A stretch of 64,000 nt of DNA from Aeromicrobium tamlense (lineage in GTDB: Bacteria > Actinomycetota > Actinomycetes > Propionibacteriales > Nocardioidaceae), in assembly GCF_013408555.1 (NCBI RefSeq), contig NZ_JACBZN010000001.1, positions 1,922,001-1,986,000 on the forward strand, in the 5' to 3' direction. The notes under the pieces were generated by a model. It worked only from the letters and a program-made list of their open reading frames with translations, did no database searches and was not told the origin of the DNA. Positions 1 to 13,231 of this stretch are shown here, piece by piece. The stretch's first letter is position 1; every line of letters begins with the position of its first letter. Made by a program: the position numbers and the translations under genes.

Positions 1-546
1 CGACTCAGCGACACGATCGGCCGCGTGGCGAAGGAGGAGCGCGTCGCGTTCGTCGACATGCGCGACATCGAGGGCTGGCAGGAGCACTCGGCCTGCGCCG
101 CCCCGGCCGACCAGTGGATCCGTGGCCTCGAGGCCTACGGCGACGGCGCTCCGCTGCACCCGTCGACCGCCGGCATGGCCCAGATGGCCGACCAGGCCCT
201 CGAGACGATCGAGCCGCTCGTGGCGGGTCGTCACGACTCGCGGCGCCGCCTCGGTCGCGCGGCCGGCACCCTGCGGCTGCACGCCGTCTGTCAGGGACCG
301 GCGCGCAAGGCGCGGGTGACCCTGCGGGTGACCGGCGGGCAGGGCCTCGCCACGTCCACCACGTTCGGCATCGGGAGCCGCGTGGTCGGCACCGACACCC
401 GCGCGCCCTTCGCGCTCACCCGGTCGGCGGCGTCGCTGCGCGGCCACGCCCACCGGGGCCCGGCGCGCGCCCGGGTGACCTTGCGGCACGGCAGCGTCGT
501 CCGAACGGCCGACCTGGCCACCAGCACGCCGAAGTGCCTGCGCTGA
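1..546 (+). CDS. SGNH/GDSL-family secreted hydrolase, C-terminal part (5' end outside window)
   Basis: The frame is open from the first base, so the gene starts outside the window. The visible 181 residues begin in the last part of an SGNH hydrolase fold: FVDMRDIEGW and EHSACA lead to a block-V-like PLHPSTAGMAQMAD containing the likely catalytic histidine. About 100 residues follow that I do not recognise, rich in Val, Thr and Arg, with two cysteines (HAVCQG and the near-terminal KCLR), suggesting an exported C-terminal domain. Family members are secreted esterases or lipases. The substrate cannot be judged because the GDS motif is missing from view. Assignment rests mainly on the histidine block, so confidence is moderate. 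Confidence 0.6.
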   Translation, partial: RLSDTIGRVAKEERVAFVDMRDIEGWQEHSACAAPADQWIRGLEAYGDGAPLHPSTAGMAQMADQALETIEPLVAGRHDSRRRLGRAAGTLRLHAVCQGPARKARVTLRVTGGQGLATSTTFGIGSRVVGTDTRAPFALTRSAASLRGHAHRGPARARVTLRHGSVVRTADLATSTPKCLR

Positions 547-559
547 GCTGACGAGCGGG

Positions 560-1153
560 TCAGGCCCGGGGGTGCCGGCGATAGGCCGACACCGTCGGGT
601 CACCCGCGACCCAGAAGCGCCACGGCGCGTCGGCGTTGAGCCGGACGCCCACGCGAGGGCCAGCGACGATCTCGGGATCCTCGACCCGCTCCCCCAGTGA
701 CACCGGCTCGGGATCGAGCAGGTCGGTGCCCAGATCGGCGCTGGTGATCCCGAGCGCCTTCGTGAGGTTGCCGGGGCCGCGCGCCAGGGCGACGTCGGCC
801 ACGGGACCGCGGCGCTCGCGGGCGAGCTCGATCCCCTCAACGATCTCGGCGGCGCGGATGAGCACGGCGGCCGCCTTCTCGGTGGGTCCCGTGACGACGT
901 TGGCCGCGTGATGGCCGTGGATCCGGTACACGTAGAGCCGCCACGCCGGTCCGTACATGATCTCCGAGCGCGGCGTGCGGACGTACGCGTGGGAGGCGGG
1001 GTCCTCGATGCCGCCGTAGGCCTCGACCTCGGTGATCCGCGCGACCACGCCGTGCCCGTGCAGCAGGCGGCCCAACAGGTCGCGGGCGCGCAGGGTGACC
1101 TCAGCCATGGGTCGTGGATCTCGCTTCCGGGACGGGAACAGGGACGGCGTCAT
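560..1153 (-). CDS. mpg: 3-methyladenine DNA glycosylase (AAG/Mpg family)
   Basis: Predicted base-excision-repair glycosylase that removes alkylated purines such as 3-methyladenine. The 197-residue protein shows the family signatures ITEVEAYGG, DPASHAYVRTPR and MYGPAWRLYVYRIHG (about residues 40-75), then the ARGPGNLTKALGI block. Family length is about 190-210, so it looks complete. I chose ATG 1153. An in-frame upstream start at 1237 would overlap the upstream usp gene by 49 bp and add a non-conserved Gly/Arg-rich tail, while ATG 1108 would cut the usual N-terminal helix. It lies 35 bp downstream of a universal stress protein gene on the same strand and is probably co-transcribed. No strong ribosome binding site precedes the chosen start. 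Confidence 0.85.
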   Translation of the reverse strand: MTPSLFPSRKRDPRPMAEVTLRARDLLGRLLHGHGVVARITEVEAYGGIEDPASHAYVRTPRSEIMYGPAWRLYVYRIHGHHAANVVTGPTEKAAAVLIRAAEIVEGIELARERRGPVADVALARGPGNLTKALGITSADLGTDLLDPEPVSLGERVEDPEIVAGPRVGVRLNADAPWRFWVAGDPTVSAYRRHPRA

Positions 1154-1188
1154 CGTAGGCACGCCGCCGCGAGCCACCCCGAACCGGT

Positions 1189-1596
1189 TCAGACCGCGTC
1201 GGACTCCTCGTCCGGCTTGACCGCCAGGACGGGGCACGGCGCGTCGAGGATCACCCGCTGGGCGACGCTCCCCATCAGCGCCTTGCCCACCGGGCTGCGG
1301 TGCCGGACGCCGACCACGATGAGGCTGGCGCCCGACTCGGTCGCCGCGCGGACGACGCTCTCGGCGACGTCGCGCACGACCTCCTGGCGCACCTCGGCCT
1401 GGAGGCCGAGCGTCGCCAGCCGCACGCGCACCTGCGTGATCTCGTCCTCGTGCGCGAATCGCGTGTCCACGAGCGAGTCGCCGCGGGTGTCGTTGATCAC
1501 GAGCAGGCCCTCGCTGCGCAGCGTCGCCTCGGCGGCGCCGTGGGCGAGCGCGGCTCGTCCGTACTGGTCGGGGCTGTAGGCCACCACGATCGTCAT
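1189..1596 (-). CDS. universal stress protein (UspA family), single domain
   Basis: A 135-residue single Usp domain. The N-terminus MTIVVAYSPDQYGRAAL is the first beta strand and loop. The ATP-binding signature G-2x-G-9x-G-S/T appears in altered form near the C-terminus as GVRHRSPVGKALMGSVAQ, followed by APCPVLAVK, so it is probably the ATP-binding class. It begins 13 bp after the tctA stop codon with an AGGA ribosome binding site, so it is most likely the fourth gene of the tctCBA operon. Usp domains linked to transporters are common in actinobacteria, but the role is not established. Confidence 0.85.
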   Translation of the reverse strand: MTIVVAYSPDQYGRAALAHGAAEATLRSEGLLVINDTRGDSLVDTRFAHEDEITQVRVRLATLGLQAEVRQEVVRDVAESVVRAATESGASLIVVGVRHRSPVGKALMGSVAQRVILDAPCPVLAVKPDEESDAV

Positions 1597-1609
1597 GTCG
1601 TCGTTCCTC

Positions 1610-3139
1610 TCAGATGTCGTCGCGGTCGGTGACCGCCGCGCGGTCGAGCATGCGGTCGATCTCGTCGGTGTCGTGCCCGCGGCGACGCCACGCCACGACC
1701 CCCATGACCACGGCGATCGCCGCCATGAGGACGTAGACCAGGACGGCCACCGGCTCGCTCCACAGGGTGCTCAGGTCACCCTGCGAGATGGCCAGGGCGG
1801 TGGTCAGCTGCTCCTCCAGGCGCGGCCCGAGGATCACACCGATGATGAGCGGCAGCACCGGGAGCCCGAAGCGCCGCATCGCGAAGCCGAGCAGGCCCAG
1901 CACCAGCAGGATGCCGAGGTCGAACGCCTGGAAGTTCACGCTGTACGCACCGAGCGCGGCGAAGAACAGGATGCCGGCGTAGAGGTACGGCCGCGGGATC
2001 TGCAGCAGCTTCGCCCAGATGGGCGCCATCGGCAGGTTCAGCACCAGCAGCAGCACGTTGGCGATGAACAAGCTGGCCAGCAGGGCCCACACGAGCTCGG
2101 GCTCGGCGTCCATCAGCTGCGGGCCGGGCTGGATGCCGTAGCTCTGGATCGCCAGCAGCATGACCGCGGCGGTCGCGGTGGTCGGCAGACCGATCGCCAG
2201 CAGCGGCACGAGCGTGCCCGCGGCCGACGCGTTGTTCGCCGCCTCCGGGCCGGCGACGCCCTCGATGGCGCCCTGGCCGAACTCCTCGGGGTGCTTCGTG
2301 AGGCGACGCTCGGTGATGTACGACAGGAACGTCGGGACCTCGGCGCCGCCGGCGGGCAGGGCGCCGAACGGGAAGCCGTACGCCGTGCCGCGCAGCCACG
2401 GCTTCCACGAGCGGCCCCAGTCGGCCCGGCTCATCCAGGGCTGCCCGACGGGGATGATCTCCAGCGGGCGGCGGCGCAGGTGGGCCGCGACCCACAGCGC
2501 TTCGCCGATGGCGAAGATCGCGACCGCGACGACCACGACGTCGATGCCGTCGGCGAGCTCGGGCCGGCCGAACGTGAGCCGGGCCTGACCCGTCTGGGAG
2601 CCGACCAGCGCGATCGTCAGGCCGAGGAAGAGCGAGGTGAAGCCGCGCAGCTTCGAGGAGCCCAGCACGGCCGTGACCGTGAAGAGCGCGAACAGCATGA
2701 TCGCGAAGTACGACGGCGCACCGAGCTCGACCACGACGTCGGCGATCCTGGGCATCAGGACGACGAGCAGGATCGAGCCGATGGTGCCGGCGACGAACGA
2801 GCCGATCGCCGCGGTGGCGAGGGCCTGTGCCGCACGTCCGCGCTTGGCCATCTTGTTGCCCTCGAGCGCCGTGACGACCGATGAGGACTCTCCGGGGGTG
2901 TTCAGCAGGATCGACGTCGTCGAGCCGCCGTACATGCCGCCGTAGTAGATGCCGGCGAACATGATGAGCGCGCCCGCCGGTTCGACGTTGTAGGTGATCG
3001 GCAGCAGCAGCGCCACCGTCATCGCCGGGCCGATGCCCGGCAGCACGCCGACGGCCGTGCCCAGCAGCACGCCGATGACGGCGTACAGCAGGTTCTCGGG
3101 GGTCAGGGCGTTCGCGAAGCCCTCCAGCAGCAGCTCCAT
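1610..3139 (-). CDS. tctA: tripartite tricarboxylate transporter, large permease subunit TctA
   Basis: Large integral membrane subunit of a TTT transporter, expected to move citrate or another carboxylate using the ion gradient. The 509 residues have about a dozen hydrophobic segments and strong TctA signatures: [11 protein letters not shown] near residue 35, [20 protein letters not shown] near 65, and [20 protein letters not shown] near 290. Length matches the family (about 500). Its ATG overlaps the TGA of tctB in an ATGA junction, indicating translational coupling. The substrate is not readable from sequence, but the adjacent CitA/CitB-type sensor system suggests a tricarboxylate or dicarboxylate. 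Confidence 0.95.
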   Translation of the reverse strand: MELLLEGFANALTPENLLYAVIGVLLGTAVGVLPGIGPAMTVALLLPITYNVEPAGALIMFAGIYYGGMYGGSTTSILLNTPGESSSVVTALEGNKMAKRGRAAQALATAAIGSFVAGTIGSILLVVLMPRIADVVVELGAPSYFAIMLFALFTVTAVLGSSKLRGFTSLFLGLTIALVGSQTGQARLTFGRPELADGIDVVVVAVAIFAIGEALWVAAHLRRRPLEIIPVGQPWMSRADWGRSWKPWLRGTAYGFPFGALPAGGAEVPTFLSYITERRLTKHPEEFGQGAIEGVAGPEAANNASAAGTLVPLLAIGLPTTATAAVMLLAIQSYGIQPGPQLMDAEPELVWALLASLFIANVLLLVLNLPMAPIWAKLLQIPRPYLYAGILFFAALGAYSVNFQAFDLGILLVLGLLGFAMRRFGLPVLPLIIGVILGPRLEEQLTTALAISQGDLSTLWSEPVAVLVYVLMAAIAVVMGVVAWRRRGHDTDEIDRMLDRAAVTDRDDI

Positions 3140-3648
3140 CAGAGCACTCCGTCCAGGACGCCCGCGGGGATCGGGATGCCGAGGCCGACGTAGAAGCCGT
3201 ACCAGGTCAGCAGGGACAGGGCGATGCCCACGCCGACGTCGAGCAGCAGGCGCCGGCTGCCGAGGATGCGCGCCGAGGCGGCGAAGAGGAAGGCGCCCAT
3301 GATCGCCCAGCCGAGCCAGTTGATCAGCGCCACGACGACGACGATCACGGCGACCAGCTGCAGCAGCGTGGTCCAGTCGAGACCGCCGGAGAGGTCGACG
3401 TCCTCGCCCTCCTCGGGCTCGGCGACGTCACCGCGCCAGGTGGCGACGGCCAGCAGGACGCCGAGGACGACGAGCACGCTGCCGATCGCGTACGAGAACG
3501 CGTACGGCTGGACGGGCTGGTCGGCGAAGCCGGCGTCGAGCCCGAGGGCGTCGACGAGGACGACGATGCCGACGACGGTGACGAAGGCCGCGAGCCCGTA
3601 CTGGGCCCGGTCCACCGTGCGTGCCGGTGGGTTCGTGGTGGTGGTCAT
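3139..3648 (-). CDS. tctB: tripartite tricarboxylate transporter, small permease subunit TctB
   Basis: A 169-residue membrane protein in the TctB position between tctC and tctA, with four hydrophobic segments starting near residues 20, 50, 100 and 140 and an acidic cytoplasmic loop ([10 protein letters not shown]) in the middle. TctB proteins are poorly conserved, so the call relies on size, topology and position. I chose ATG 3648 because it forms an ATGA overlap with the tctC stop. The 3' end repeats the same ATGA overlap with tctA. Confidence 0.9.
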   Translation of the reverse strand: MTTTTNPPARTVDRAQYGLAAFVTVVGIVVLVDALGLDAGFADQPVQPYAFSYAIGSVLVVLGVLLAVATWRGDVAEPEEGEDVDLSGGLDWTTLLQLVAVIVVVVALINWLGWAIMGAFLFAASARILGSRRLLLDVGVGIALSLLTWYGFYVGLGIPIPAGVLDGVL

Positions 3649-4652
3649 GCGAGTCCCAGCTCCTCGAGGGTCGAGGCGACGCGGTCGTTCTGCTCCTCCA
3701 GGAAGGTGCCGAAGTCGTCGCCCGTGGCGAAGTCGTCGATCCAGCCGTTGCGCTCGAGGGCCTCCTGCCACTCGGGCGTCTCGTGCATGGCGGTCAGCAG
3801 CTCGATGTACTCGGCGCGGGTCTCCTCCGAGATGCCCGGCGGTGCGAGCACTCCGCGCCAGTTGATGAAGCTGAAGTCGATGCCCTCCTCCTTGAGGGTG
3901 GGCGCGTCGACGGTCTCGAGCGGCTCCTCGCCGGAGACGGCGAGCACGCGCAGGGACCCGTCCTCGATCTGGCCCTCGAACTCGCCGAGGCCGGACATGC
4001 CGACCTCGATCTTGGAGCCGAGGAGCGCCGTCGTGAGCGGTCCGCCGCCGTCGTACGTGATGTAGTTGACGTCCTTCGCGTCGATGCCGAGCTCGTCCGC
4101 GAGCTGCATCGGGAAGAGGTGGTCGGGTCCGCCCGGCGACGAGCCGCCGCCGATCGTGACGCTGCCGGGGTCCTTCTTCCAGGCGTCGACGAAGTCCTGG
4201 ACCGTGCGGAACGGCGAGTCCTTCGGCACGAGGATGCCCTCGGGCTCGGACACCAGCTGCGCGATCGGCGTGGCCTTGTCGACGGTGGCGTCGGAGCCGT
4301 TCGTGAAGACCGACCCGACGACGCCGAGACCCATGGTCATCAGCAGGTCGTCGGCGCCGCGCTCGTTCATGAGTCGCTGCATCGCGACGGTGCCGCCGGC
4401 GCCGATGACGTTGGTGACCTCGAAGCGTCCGGTGAGCTCGTTCTCCTCCATCGCCCGCACACCGGCGCGACCCGTGAGGTCGTAGCCGCCACCCGGGCTG
4501 TTCGGGATCATCATGCGCAGGCGCCGGTTGGACGCGTCCTCGTCGTCGGCTCGCGTGACCCCGCAGCCGGCGAGCATCGCCAGCACCAGCGTCGCCACGA
4601 GTCCCACGCCCAGCGCGCGGCCACGGCGGCCGCTCGTTCCCCACCTGATCAT
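3645..4652 (-). CDS. tctC: tripartite tricarboxylate transporter, substrate-binding lipoprotein TctC
   Basis: Extracytoplasmic solute receptor of the Bug/TctC family. The 335-residue product has a lipoprotein signal peptide: basic start, hydrophobic stretch, then lipobox LAGC with the modified cysteine at about residue 30. The mature part has the family hallmarks MMIPNSPGGGYDLTGR, VTNVIGAGGTVAMQRL and NYITYDGGGPLTTALLG. GAGGT and the glycine-rich PGGGYD loop contact the carboxylate in this family. A GAGGAGGA ribosome binding site lies just upstream. First gene of the operon and divergent from a CitA-like kinase, the usual arrangement for substrate-induced transport. Confidence 0.95.
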   Translation of the reverse strand: MIRWGTSGRRGRALGVGLVATLVLAMLAGCGVTRADDEDASNRRLRMMIPNSPGGGYDLTGRAGVRAMEENELTGRFEVTNVIGAGGTVAMQRLMNERGADDLLMTMGLGVVGSVFTNGSDATVDKATPIAQLVSEPEGILVPKDSPFRTVQDFVDAWKKDPGSVTIGGGSSPGGPDHLFPMQLADELGIDAKDVNYITYDGGGPLTTALLGSKIEVGMSGLGEFEGQIEDGSLRVLAVSGEEPLETVDAPTLKEEGIDFSFINWRGVLAPPGISEETRAEYIELLTAMHETPEWQEALERNGWIDDFATGDDFGTFLEEQNDRVASTLEELGLA

Positions 4653-4745
4653 CGGTCCTCCTCGTCGTGCTCCACCCCGATCATGCGGGCCCTTGTGGCG
4701 TGGGTCACGATTGCGGAATCAAAGGAGGTTCTGGTCATTGTGGTC
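4653..4745. promoter_or_regulatory. divergent control region between tctC and the citA-like kinase gene
   Basis: This 93-bp gap must hold promoters for both units. Ribosome binding sites are clear at both ends: GAGGAGGA (bases 4656-4663, minus strand) for tctC and AGGAGG (4723-4728, plus strand) for the kinase. I see no convincing -10/-35 pair or obvious response-regulator repeat. CitB-type regulators usually act from exactly this kind of divergent gap. Confidence 0.55.
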
Positions 4746-6347
4746 ATGCGGAACGTGTCGCCCGGACGGCGCCGGCTGACGCTCGCCGGGCAGGTGCTGC
4801 TGCTGCAGCTGGCGGTCGTCGCCGCCGTGCTGCTCGTCGTGGCGGTGATCTCGTTCCGGCAGAGCACGGCGGCCTTCACCGACGAGCGCGGCAGCGCGAT
4901 GCGGTCGGTCGCGGAGTACCTCGCGGGCGGCGAGGTCGTCCGCACCGCGATCGACGAGCCCTCCGCCACCCGGACGCTCGCGCCGTTCGTCGAGCGGGCC
5001 GTCGCGCTGTCGGGCGCCACCGACGTGCTGGTGACCGACCCCGACGGCACCGTGATCGCCGCGGCCGAGCCGTCGGAGGTGGGCACCACGCTCGACCTCG
5101 GCGAGAGCCGCGTGCGCGAGGGACGCGGCTGGAGCGGCGACGTCGAGCACGACGGCCGGACCTACGTGACGGCGCACGCGCCCGTGATCGCCGACGACGG
5201 CACGCTCGTGGGCATCGCGGTCGCCGAGCAGGCCTACCCGTCGTGGTGGGACCGGATCGCGGACTCCTCCACCGACCTCGCGCCGTACCTCGGTCTCGGG
5301 GCCTTGCTGGGCGGACTCGGCACGTGGGCCGTCTCGCGGCTGCTGAAGCGTCGCACCCGCGGCCTCGCCGGCGACGAGATCGCCACGCTCGCCGACCACC
5401 GCTACGCCCTGCTGCACAGCATCCGCGAGGGCGTCGTCGCCGTGGACAACTCCGGCGTCGTGACCGTCATGAACGACGCCGCACGGCGGCTGCTCGGCGT
5501 CACGGGAGACCCGGTCGGGCAGCCGCTCGACGCGCTGGGACTCGACGCCGCGCTGACCGAGGTGATCGGGGGCGACGCCGAGACCCGCGACGCCGTCGTC
5601 CTCACGGGCGACCGGGTGCTGGTGGTCAACCGGCGCGCGGCGTCCAGCCGGGGCCTGGGCATCGGCGGCGTCACGACGATGCGCGACCGCACCGACGTCG
5701 TCGAGGTCGAGCAGCAGCTCAGCTCGAACCTCTCGATCACCGATGCGCTGCGCGCCCAGACGCACGAGTTCGCGAACCGTCTCCACACGATCTCCGGCCT
5801 CGTCGAGCTGGGCGAGTACGACGAGCTGGCGAGCCTGCTGGGCACGCTGACGCGCGAGCGGGCGGTGCTGGACGCGAGTCTGCGCGACGCGGTGCGCGAC
5901 CCGGCCGTCGCCGCACTGCTGGCCGCCAAGGTCAGCCAGGCGGCCGAGGCCGGACTGGACCTGCGGATCCACCCGTCCTCGCACGTGCCAGCCCTGGAGC
6001 CGGACCTGGCCGCCGACCTCACCACCGTGCTGGGCAACCTCGTCGACAACGCCGTGGACGCCTGCCGCGGCGGCGCCGGGCGCGAGGTGGCCGTCCGCCT
6101 GACCGAGATCGATGGCACGATCGAGGTCGTGGTGAGCGACGACGGACCCGGCGTGCCGGACGAGATCGCCGGATCGATCTTCTCGCGCGGCTTCTCGACG
6201 AAGCCCGAGGTCCTCGGCGGCCGCGGCATCGGGCTGCCGCTCGTGCGCCTCATCGCCACGCGTCGCGGGGGCTCGGCCACCCTCGACCCCGGCGGGCCGG
6301 GCGCCACGTTCCGGGTGCGTCTCCCCCTCGTGGGCGGCGCCGCATGA
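4746..6347 (+). CDS. CitA/DcuS-type sensor histidine kinase
   Basis: Membrane sensor kinase of the citrate/C4-dicarboxylate family, 533 residues. It has a first transmembrane helix at about residues 14-38, a periplasmic PASC-type sensor domain, a second helix around 178-200, a cytoplasmic PAS domain (about 215-320) and a SPOB_a/HATPase core. The phosphoacceptor is His340 in the family motif THEFANRLHTI. ATP-binding boxes follow as LGNLVDNAVDAC, DDGPGVP and GRGIGLPLV. ATG 4746 lies 17 bases after the AGGAGG site. In-frame GTG 4740 is better spaced and may be the real start. The stop overlaps the response-regulator start (ATGA). It probably senses the substrate of the divergent TctCBA transporter. 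Confidence 0.93.
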   Translation: MRNVSPGRRRLTLAGQVLLLQLAVVAAVLLVVAVISFRQSTAAFTDERGSAMRSVAEYLAGGEVVRTAIDEPSATRTLAPFVERAVALSGATDVLVTDPDGTVIAAAEPSEVGTTLDLGESRVREGRGWSGDVEHDGRTYVTAHAPVIADDGTLVGIAVAEQAYPSWWDRIADSSTDLAPYLGLGALLGGLGTWAVSRLLKRRTRGLAGDEIATLADHRYALLHSIREGVVAVDNSGVVTVMNDAARRLLGVTGDPVGQPLDALGLDAALTEVIGGDAETRDAVVLTGDRVLVVNRRAASSRGLGIGGVTTMRDRTDVVEVEQQLSSNLSITDALRAQTHEFANRLHTISGLVELGEYDELASLLGTLTRERAVLDASLRDAVRDPAVAALLAAKVSQAAEAGLDLRIHPSSHVPALEPDLAADLTTVLGNLVDNAVDACRGGAGREVAVRLTEIDGTIEVVVSDDGPGVPDEIAGSIFSRGFSTKPEVLGGRGIGLPLVRLIATRRGGSATLDPGGPGATFRVRLPLVGGAA

Positions 6348-7006
6348 TCCGCGTGCTCGTCGTCGACGACGACTTCATGGTGGCGCGGATCCACCAGCGG
6401 TTCGTCGAGCGCACCGACGGGTTCGAGATCGCCGGGACCGCCGGCACGGGAGCGGACGCGCTGAGCGCGGTGGCCGAGCTCCGCCCCGACCTGGTGCTGC
6501 TCGACGTCCACCTGCCCGACATGGACGGCATCGAGGTGCTGCGCGCGCTGCGCGCCTCGGGGCACGAGGTCGGCGTCATCATGGTCACCGCCGAGCGCGA
6601 CGCCGACGTGGTCCGCGCGGCGCTGCTGGGTGGCGCGCAGCAGTACCTCGTGAAGCCGTTCGAGTACCCCGAGCTGGCCGACCGCCTGCGCGCCGTCGCG
6701 AAGTCGATCCGGTCGCTGCACACCGAGTCCGAGCCGGACCAGTCGGCGATCGACCGGGCGTTCGGCGGTGGGCCGGGCGGTCCGGCGCCGCTGGCGAAGG
6801 GCCTGAGCGCCGAGACGGCGGCGTCGGTGCTGGCTGCGCTGGAGGGTGCGGGCGAGGTCTCGGCGGCCGAGGCCGCCGAGCTGATCGGGCTCTCGAGGGT
6901 CAGCGCGCGGCGCTACCTCGAGCACTTCGTGAGCACCGGTCGCGCCACCGTCAGGCTCCGCTACGGCACCGCCGGACGGCCCGAGCGGCGCTACCTCCTC
7001 GACTGA
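6344..7006 (+). CDS. CitB/DcuR-type response regulator
   Basis: Partner of the upstream kinase and likely activator of tctCBA. The 220-residue protein has a receiver domain (residues 1-120) with acidic pocket DDD at 8-10, phosphoacceptor Asp54 in LVLLDVHLPDMDG, and conserved lysine in YLVKPF. A linker leads to a C-terminal helix-turn-helix of the CitB type (VSAAEAAELIGLSRVSARRY), unlike the LuxR-type regulator later in this window. It overlaps the kinase gene by 4 bp (ATGA), so the two are translationally coupled. Confidence 0.93.
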   Translation: MIRVLVVDDDFMVARIHQRFVERTDGFEIAGTAGTGADALSAVAELRPDLVLLDVHLPDMDGIEVLRALRASGHEVGVIMVTAERDADVVRAALLGGAQQYLVKPFEYPELADRLRAVAKSIRSLHTESEPDQSAIDRAFGGGPGGPAPLAKGLSAETAASVLAALEGAGEVSAAEAAELIGLSRVSARRYLEHFVSTGRATVRLRYGTAGRPERRYLLD

Positions 7007-7040
7007 ACGGAGTCCCGCTCCCGGCCCGCCCTGCTGCCCC

Positions 7041-7046
7041 TAGGCT
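7041..7046 (+). promoter_or_regulatory. -10 element of a leaderless promoter (DUF2804 gene)
   Basis: TAGGCT ends 7 bases before ATG 7054. The transcript would start at or next to the A of ATG, and no Shine-Dalgarno sequence is present. Confidence 0.6.
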
Positions 7047-7053
7047 TCGGGGC

Positions 7054-8010
7054 ATGTCCGAGATCGCCGAGCCCGTCGACCTCGCCGTCGGCCGCCGCCT
7101 CAACCCCGACGCCGTCGGCTGGACGCGACGCCCGCTGCACCGCACGGCCCTGCCCTGGACCGGCCGGGCGAAGCGCTGGGAGTACTGGGGCATCGTCACC
7201 CGCCGGTTCGTGCTGGGCCTGACGATCGCCGACCTCGACTACGCGAACCTCACGCAGGTCTACGCGTATGACCGGCTGCGCCGGCACGAGGTCAGCCTCG
7301 ACACGACGAAGCTTGGGCCGCTGCGCCCGGGCCTGTCCGACGACCTCCCGCCGATCACCGTGTCGAGCGGACCGCTGACCTTCGCCGACCACGGCCGGGG
7401 CACGCGCATCAGCGTGCAATCCGAGCGGGTCACGGTCGCGTTGGAGGCCGAGGGCGGCGACGACGCGCTCGGGGTGGTCGTGCCGTGGAGCCCGCGGCGA
7501 TTCCAGTACACGCTGAAGGACCCCGCCCGGCCGCTGAGCGGCACGATCGAGGTCGACGGCGAGCGCGAGGCCGTCGTGGCCGGCTGGGGCGTCCTCGACC
7601 GCGGCCGCGGCGTCTGGCCCTACCGGATGACCTGGAACTGGGGTGCCGGGAGCGGCGACGTGGGCGGCCGGCGCCTGGGCCTGCAGCTCGGTGGGAAGTG
7701 GACCGACGGGACCGGCCAGACCGAGAACGGCCTGTTCGTCGACGGCCGCCTGCACCACTGGATCGACGACCTCCAGTGGTCGTACGACCTCGAGGACCCC
7801 GCATCGCCGTGGACCGTCACCGGACCCGACGTCGAGGCCACCCTGACGCCGTTCCACCGCCGCGTCGCCACGACCCAGCTGGGCGTGATCGCGTCGCGCA
7901 CCCTCCAGGCCTTCGGCCGCTGGTCGGGCTGGGCCCGCGGAGGCAAGGGCGTGGAGCACCGGCTCGACGGCCTGGTCGGCTGGGCCGAGGAGGCGCGCAA
8001 CCGCTGGTGA
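7054..8010 (+). CDS. DUF2804 domain-containing protein
   Basis: A 318-residue protein of the DUF2804 family. Recognisable features are the N-terminal LHRTALPWTGRAKRWEYWGI, the GLTIADLDYANL strand, and the C-terminal GGKWTDGTGQTENGLFVDG stretch. The fold is expected to be a lipocalin-like beta structure, and no catalytic residues are known. It has no signal peptide or transmembrane segment. It is monocistronic with its own leaderless promoter and runs convergently toward argH, with a double hairpin between the two. Function is unknown. Confidence 0.85.
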   Translation: MSEIAEPVDLAVGRRLNPDAVGWTRRPLHRTALPWTGRAKRWEYWGIVTRRFVLGLTIADLDYANLTQVYAYDRLRRHEVSLDTTKLGPLRPGLSDDLPPITVSSGPLTFADHGRGTRISVQSERVTVALEAEGGDDALGVVVPWSPRRFQYTLKDPARPLSGTIEVDGEREAVVAGWGVLDRGRGVWPYRMTWNWGAGSGDVGGRRLGLQLGGKWTDGTGQTENGLFVDGRLHHWIDDLQWSYDLEDPASPWTVTGPDVEATLTPFHRRVATTQLGVIASRTLQAFGRWSGWARGGKGVEHRLDGLVGWAEEARNRW

Positions 8011-8038
8011 GCGGACCGTGCGGGGTTTTCCGTCACGA

Positions 8039-8087
8039 TGCGGGGAAGTTTCCCCGCAAGGTGAGGGATTCCCCTGTCAACAGGGGA
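8039..8087. terminator. double hairpin between convergent DUF2804 gene and arg operon
   Basis: Two adjacent inverted repeats. Bases 8039-8058 have 9-bp arms TGCGGGGAA / TTCCCCGCA around two bases. Bases 8070-8087 have 7-bp arms TCCCCTG / CAGGGGA around TCAA. They lie between convergent stop codons at 8010 and 8098, so they probably end transcription from both sides. Neither has a long U tract. Confidence 0.6.
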
Positions 8088-8097
8088 TCCTCCACCC

Positions 8098-12258
<4,161 letters not shown>

Positions 12259-12262
<4 letters not shown>

Positions 12263-13221
12263 GACTTCTCCTTCGCACTGGTCGTGTACATCGCGGTGCG
12301 GATCTTGGTCCGTGCGCCGGCGAGCACCTGGGTGCCGACGCCCTCGTCGGTGAAGATCTCCAGCAGCACGGCGTGCTCCTCGCGACCGTCGACGACGGTG
12401 GCGCGCTTGACGCCGCCACGGACGGCGTTGAGGCACGCGGTCATCTTGGGGATCATGCCGCTGGCCAGCTCGGGCAGGATCGCCTCGAGCGACTCGGGGC
12501 TGATCTCGCCGATGACGTCACTGCTGTTCGGCCAGTCGGCGTAGAGGCCCTCGACGTCGGTGAGGACCAGCAGCTTCTCGGCCCCGAGCGCCACGGCGAG
12601 GGCCGAGGCGGCCGTGTCGGCGTTGACGTTGAGCACCTGGCCGTCGGCGTCGGGCGCGACGGTGGAGACCACCGGGATGCGACCGGCGTCGATGAGGTCG
12701 ATGACGGCCTCGGGACGCACCCCGACGACCTCGCCCACGAGGCCCACGTCGACCGGCTCGCCGTCGACGACCGGCTGGGTGCGCTGGGCACGGAACAGGC
12801 CGCCGTCCTCACCGGACAGACCGACGGCGAGGTCGCCGTGCTGGTTGAGCAGGCCGACCAGCTCGGGGCCGACCTGGCCCTTGAGCACCATCCGGACGAC
12901 CTCGACGGCCTCGGGTGTGGTGACCCGCAGGCCGCCGCGGAACTCCGACTCGATCTGGAGGCGGTCGAGCATGGCGCTGATCTGCGGCCCGCCGCCGTGC
13001 ACCACCACCGGCTTGAAGCCGGCCAGCCGCAGGAAGACGATGTCCTCCGCGAACGCGCGCTTGAGGCGCTCGTCGGTCATGGCGTTGCCGCCGTACTTCA
13101 CCACGACGATCTTGCCGTGGTAGGCCTTCAGCCACGGCAGGGCGTGCGCCAGCGTGGCCGCCTTCGTGGTGGCGGCCGCCCAGTCCTCGGGCGCCCACTG
13201 CTTCATCTCGTTGTCACTCAT
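12259..13221 (-). CDS. argB: acetylglutamate kinase
   Basis: Phosphorylates N-acetylglutamate, usually the feedback-controlled step when the pathway recycles acetyl groups through ArgJ. The 320-residue protein has the amino-acid kinase signatures [13 protein letters not shown] near residue 37, [12 protein letters not shown] near 72, and [20 protein letters not shown] near 200. It follows argJ after 10 bp and overlaps argD by 4 bp. The N-terminal extension before residue 25 is typical of arginine-sensitive forms, but sensitivity is inference. Confidence 0.97.
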
Positions 13222-13231
13222 CGGTGCTTCC

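Noticed and set aside
1595..2884. Long open frames antisense to tctA and to many other genes
   Set aside because: In very GC-rich DNA, open frames opposite real genes are expected. These are low-complexity Arg/Gly/Ala/Asp-rich or His-rich, with no recognisable domain, and the opposite strand carries clear families.
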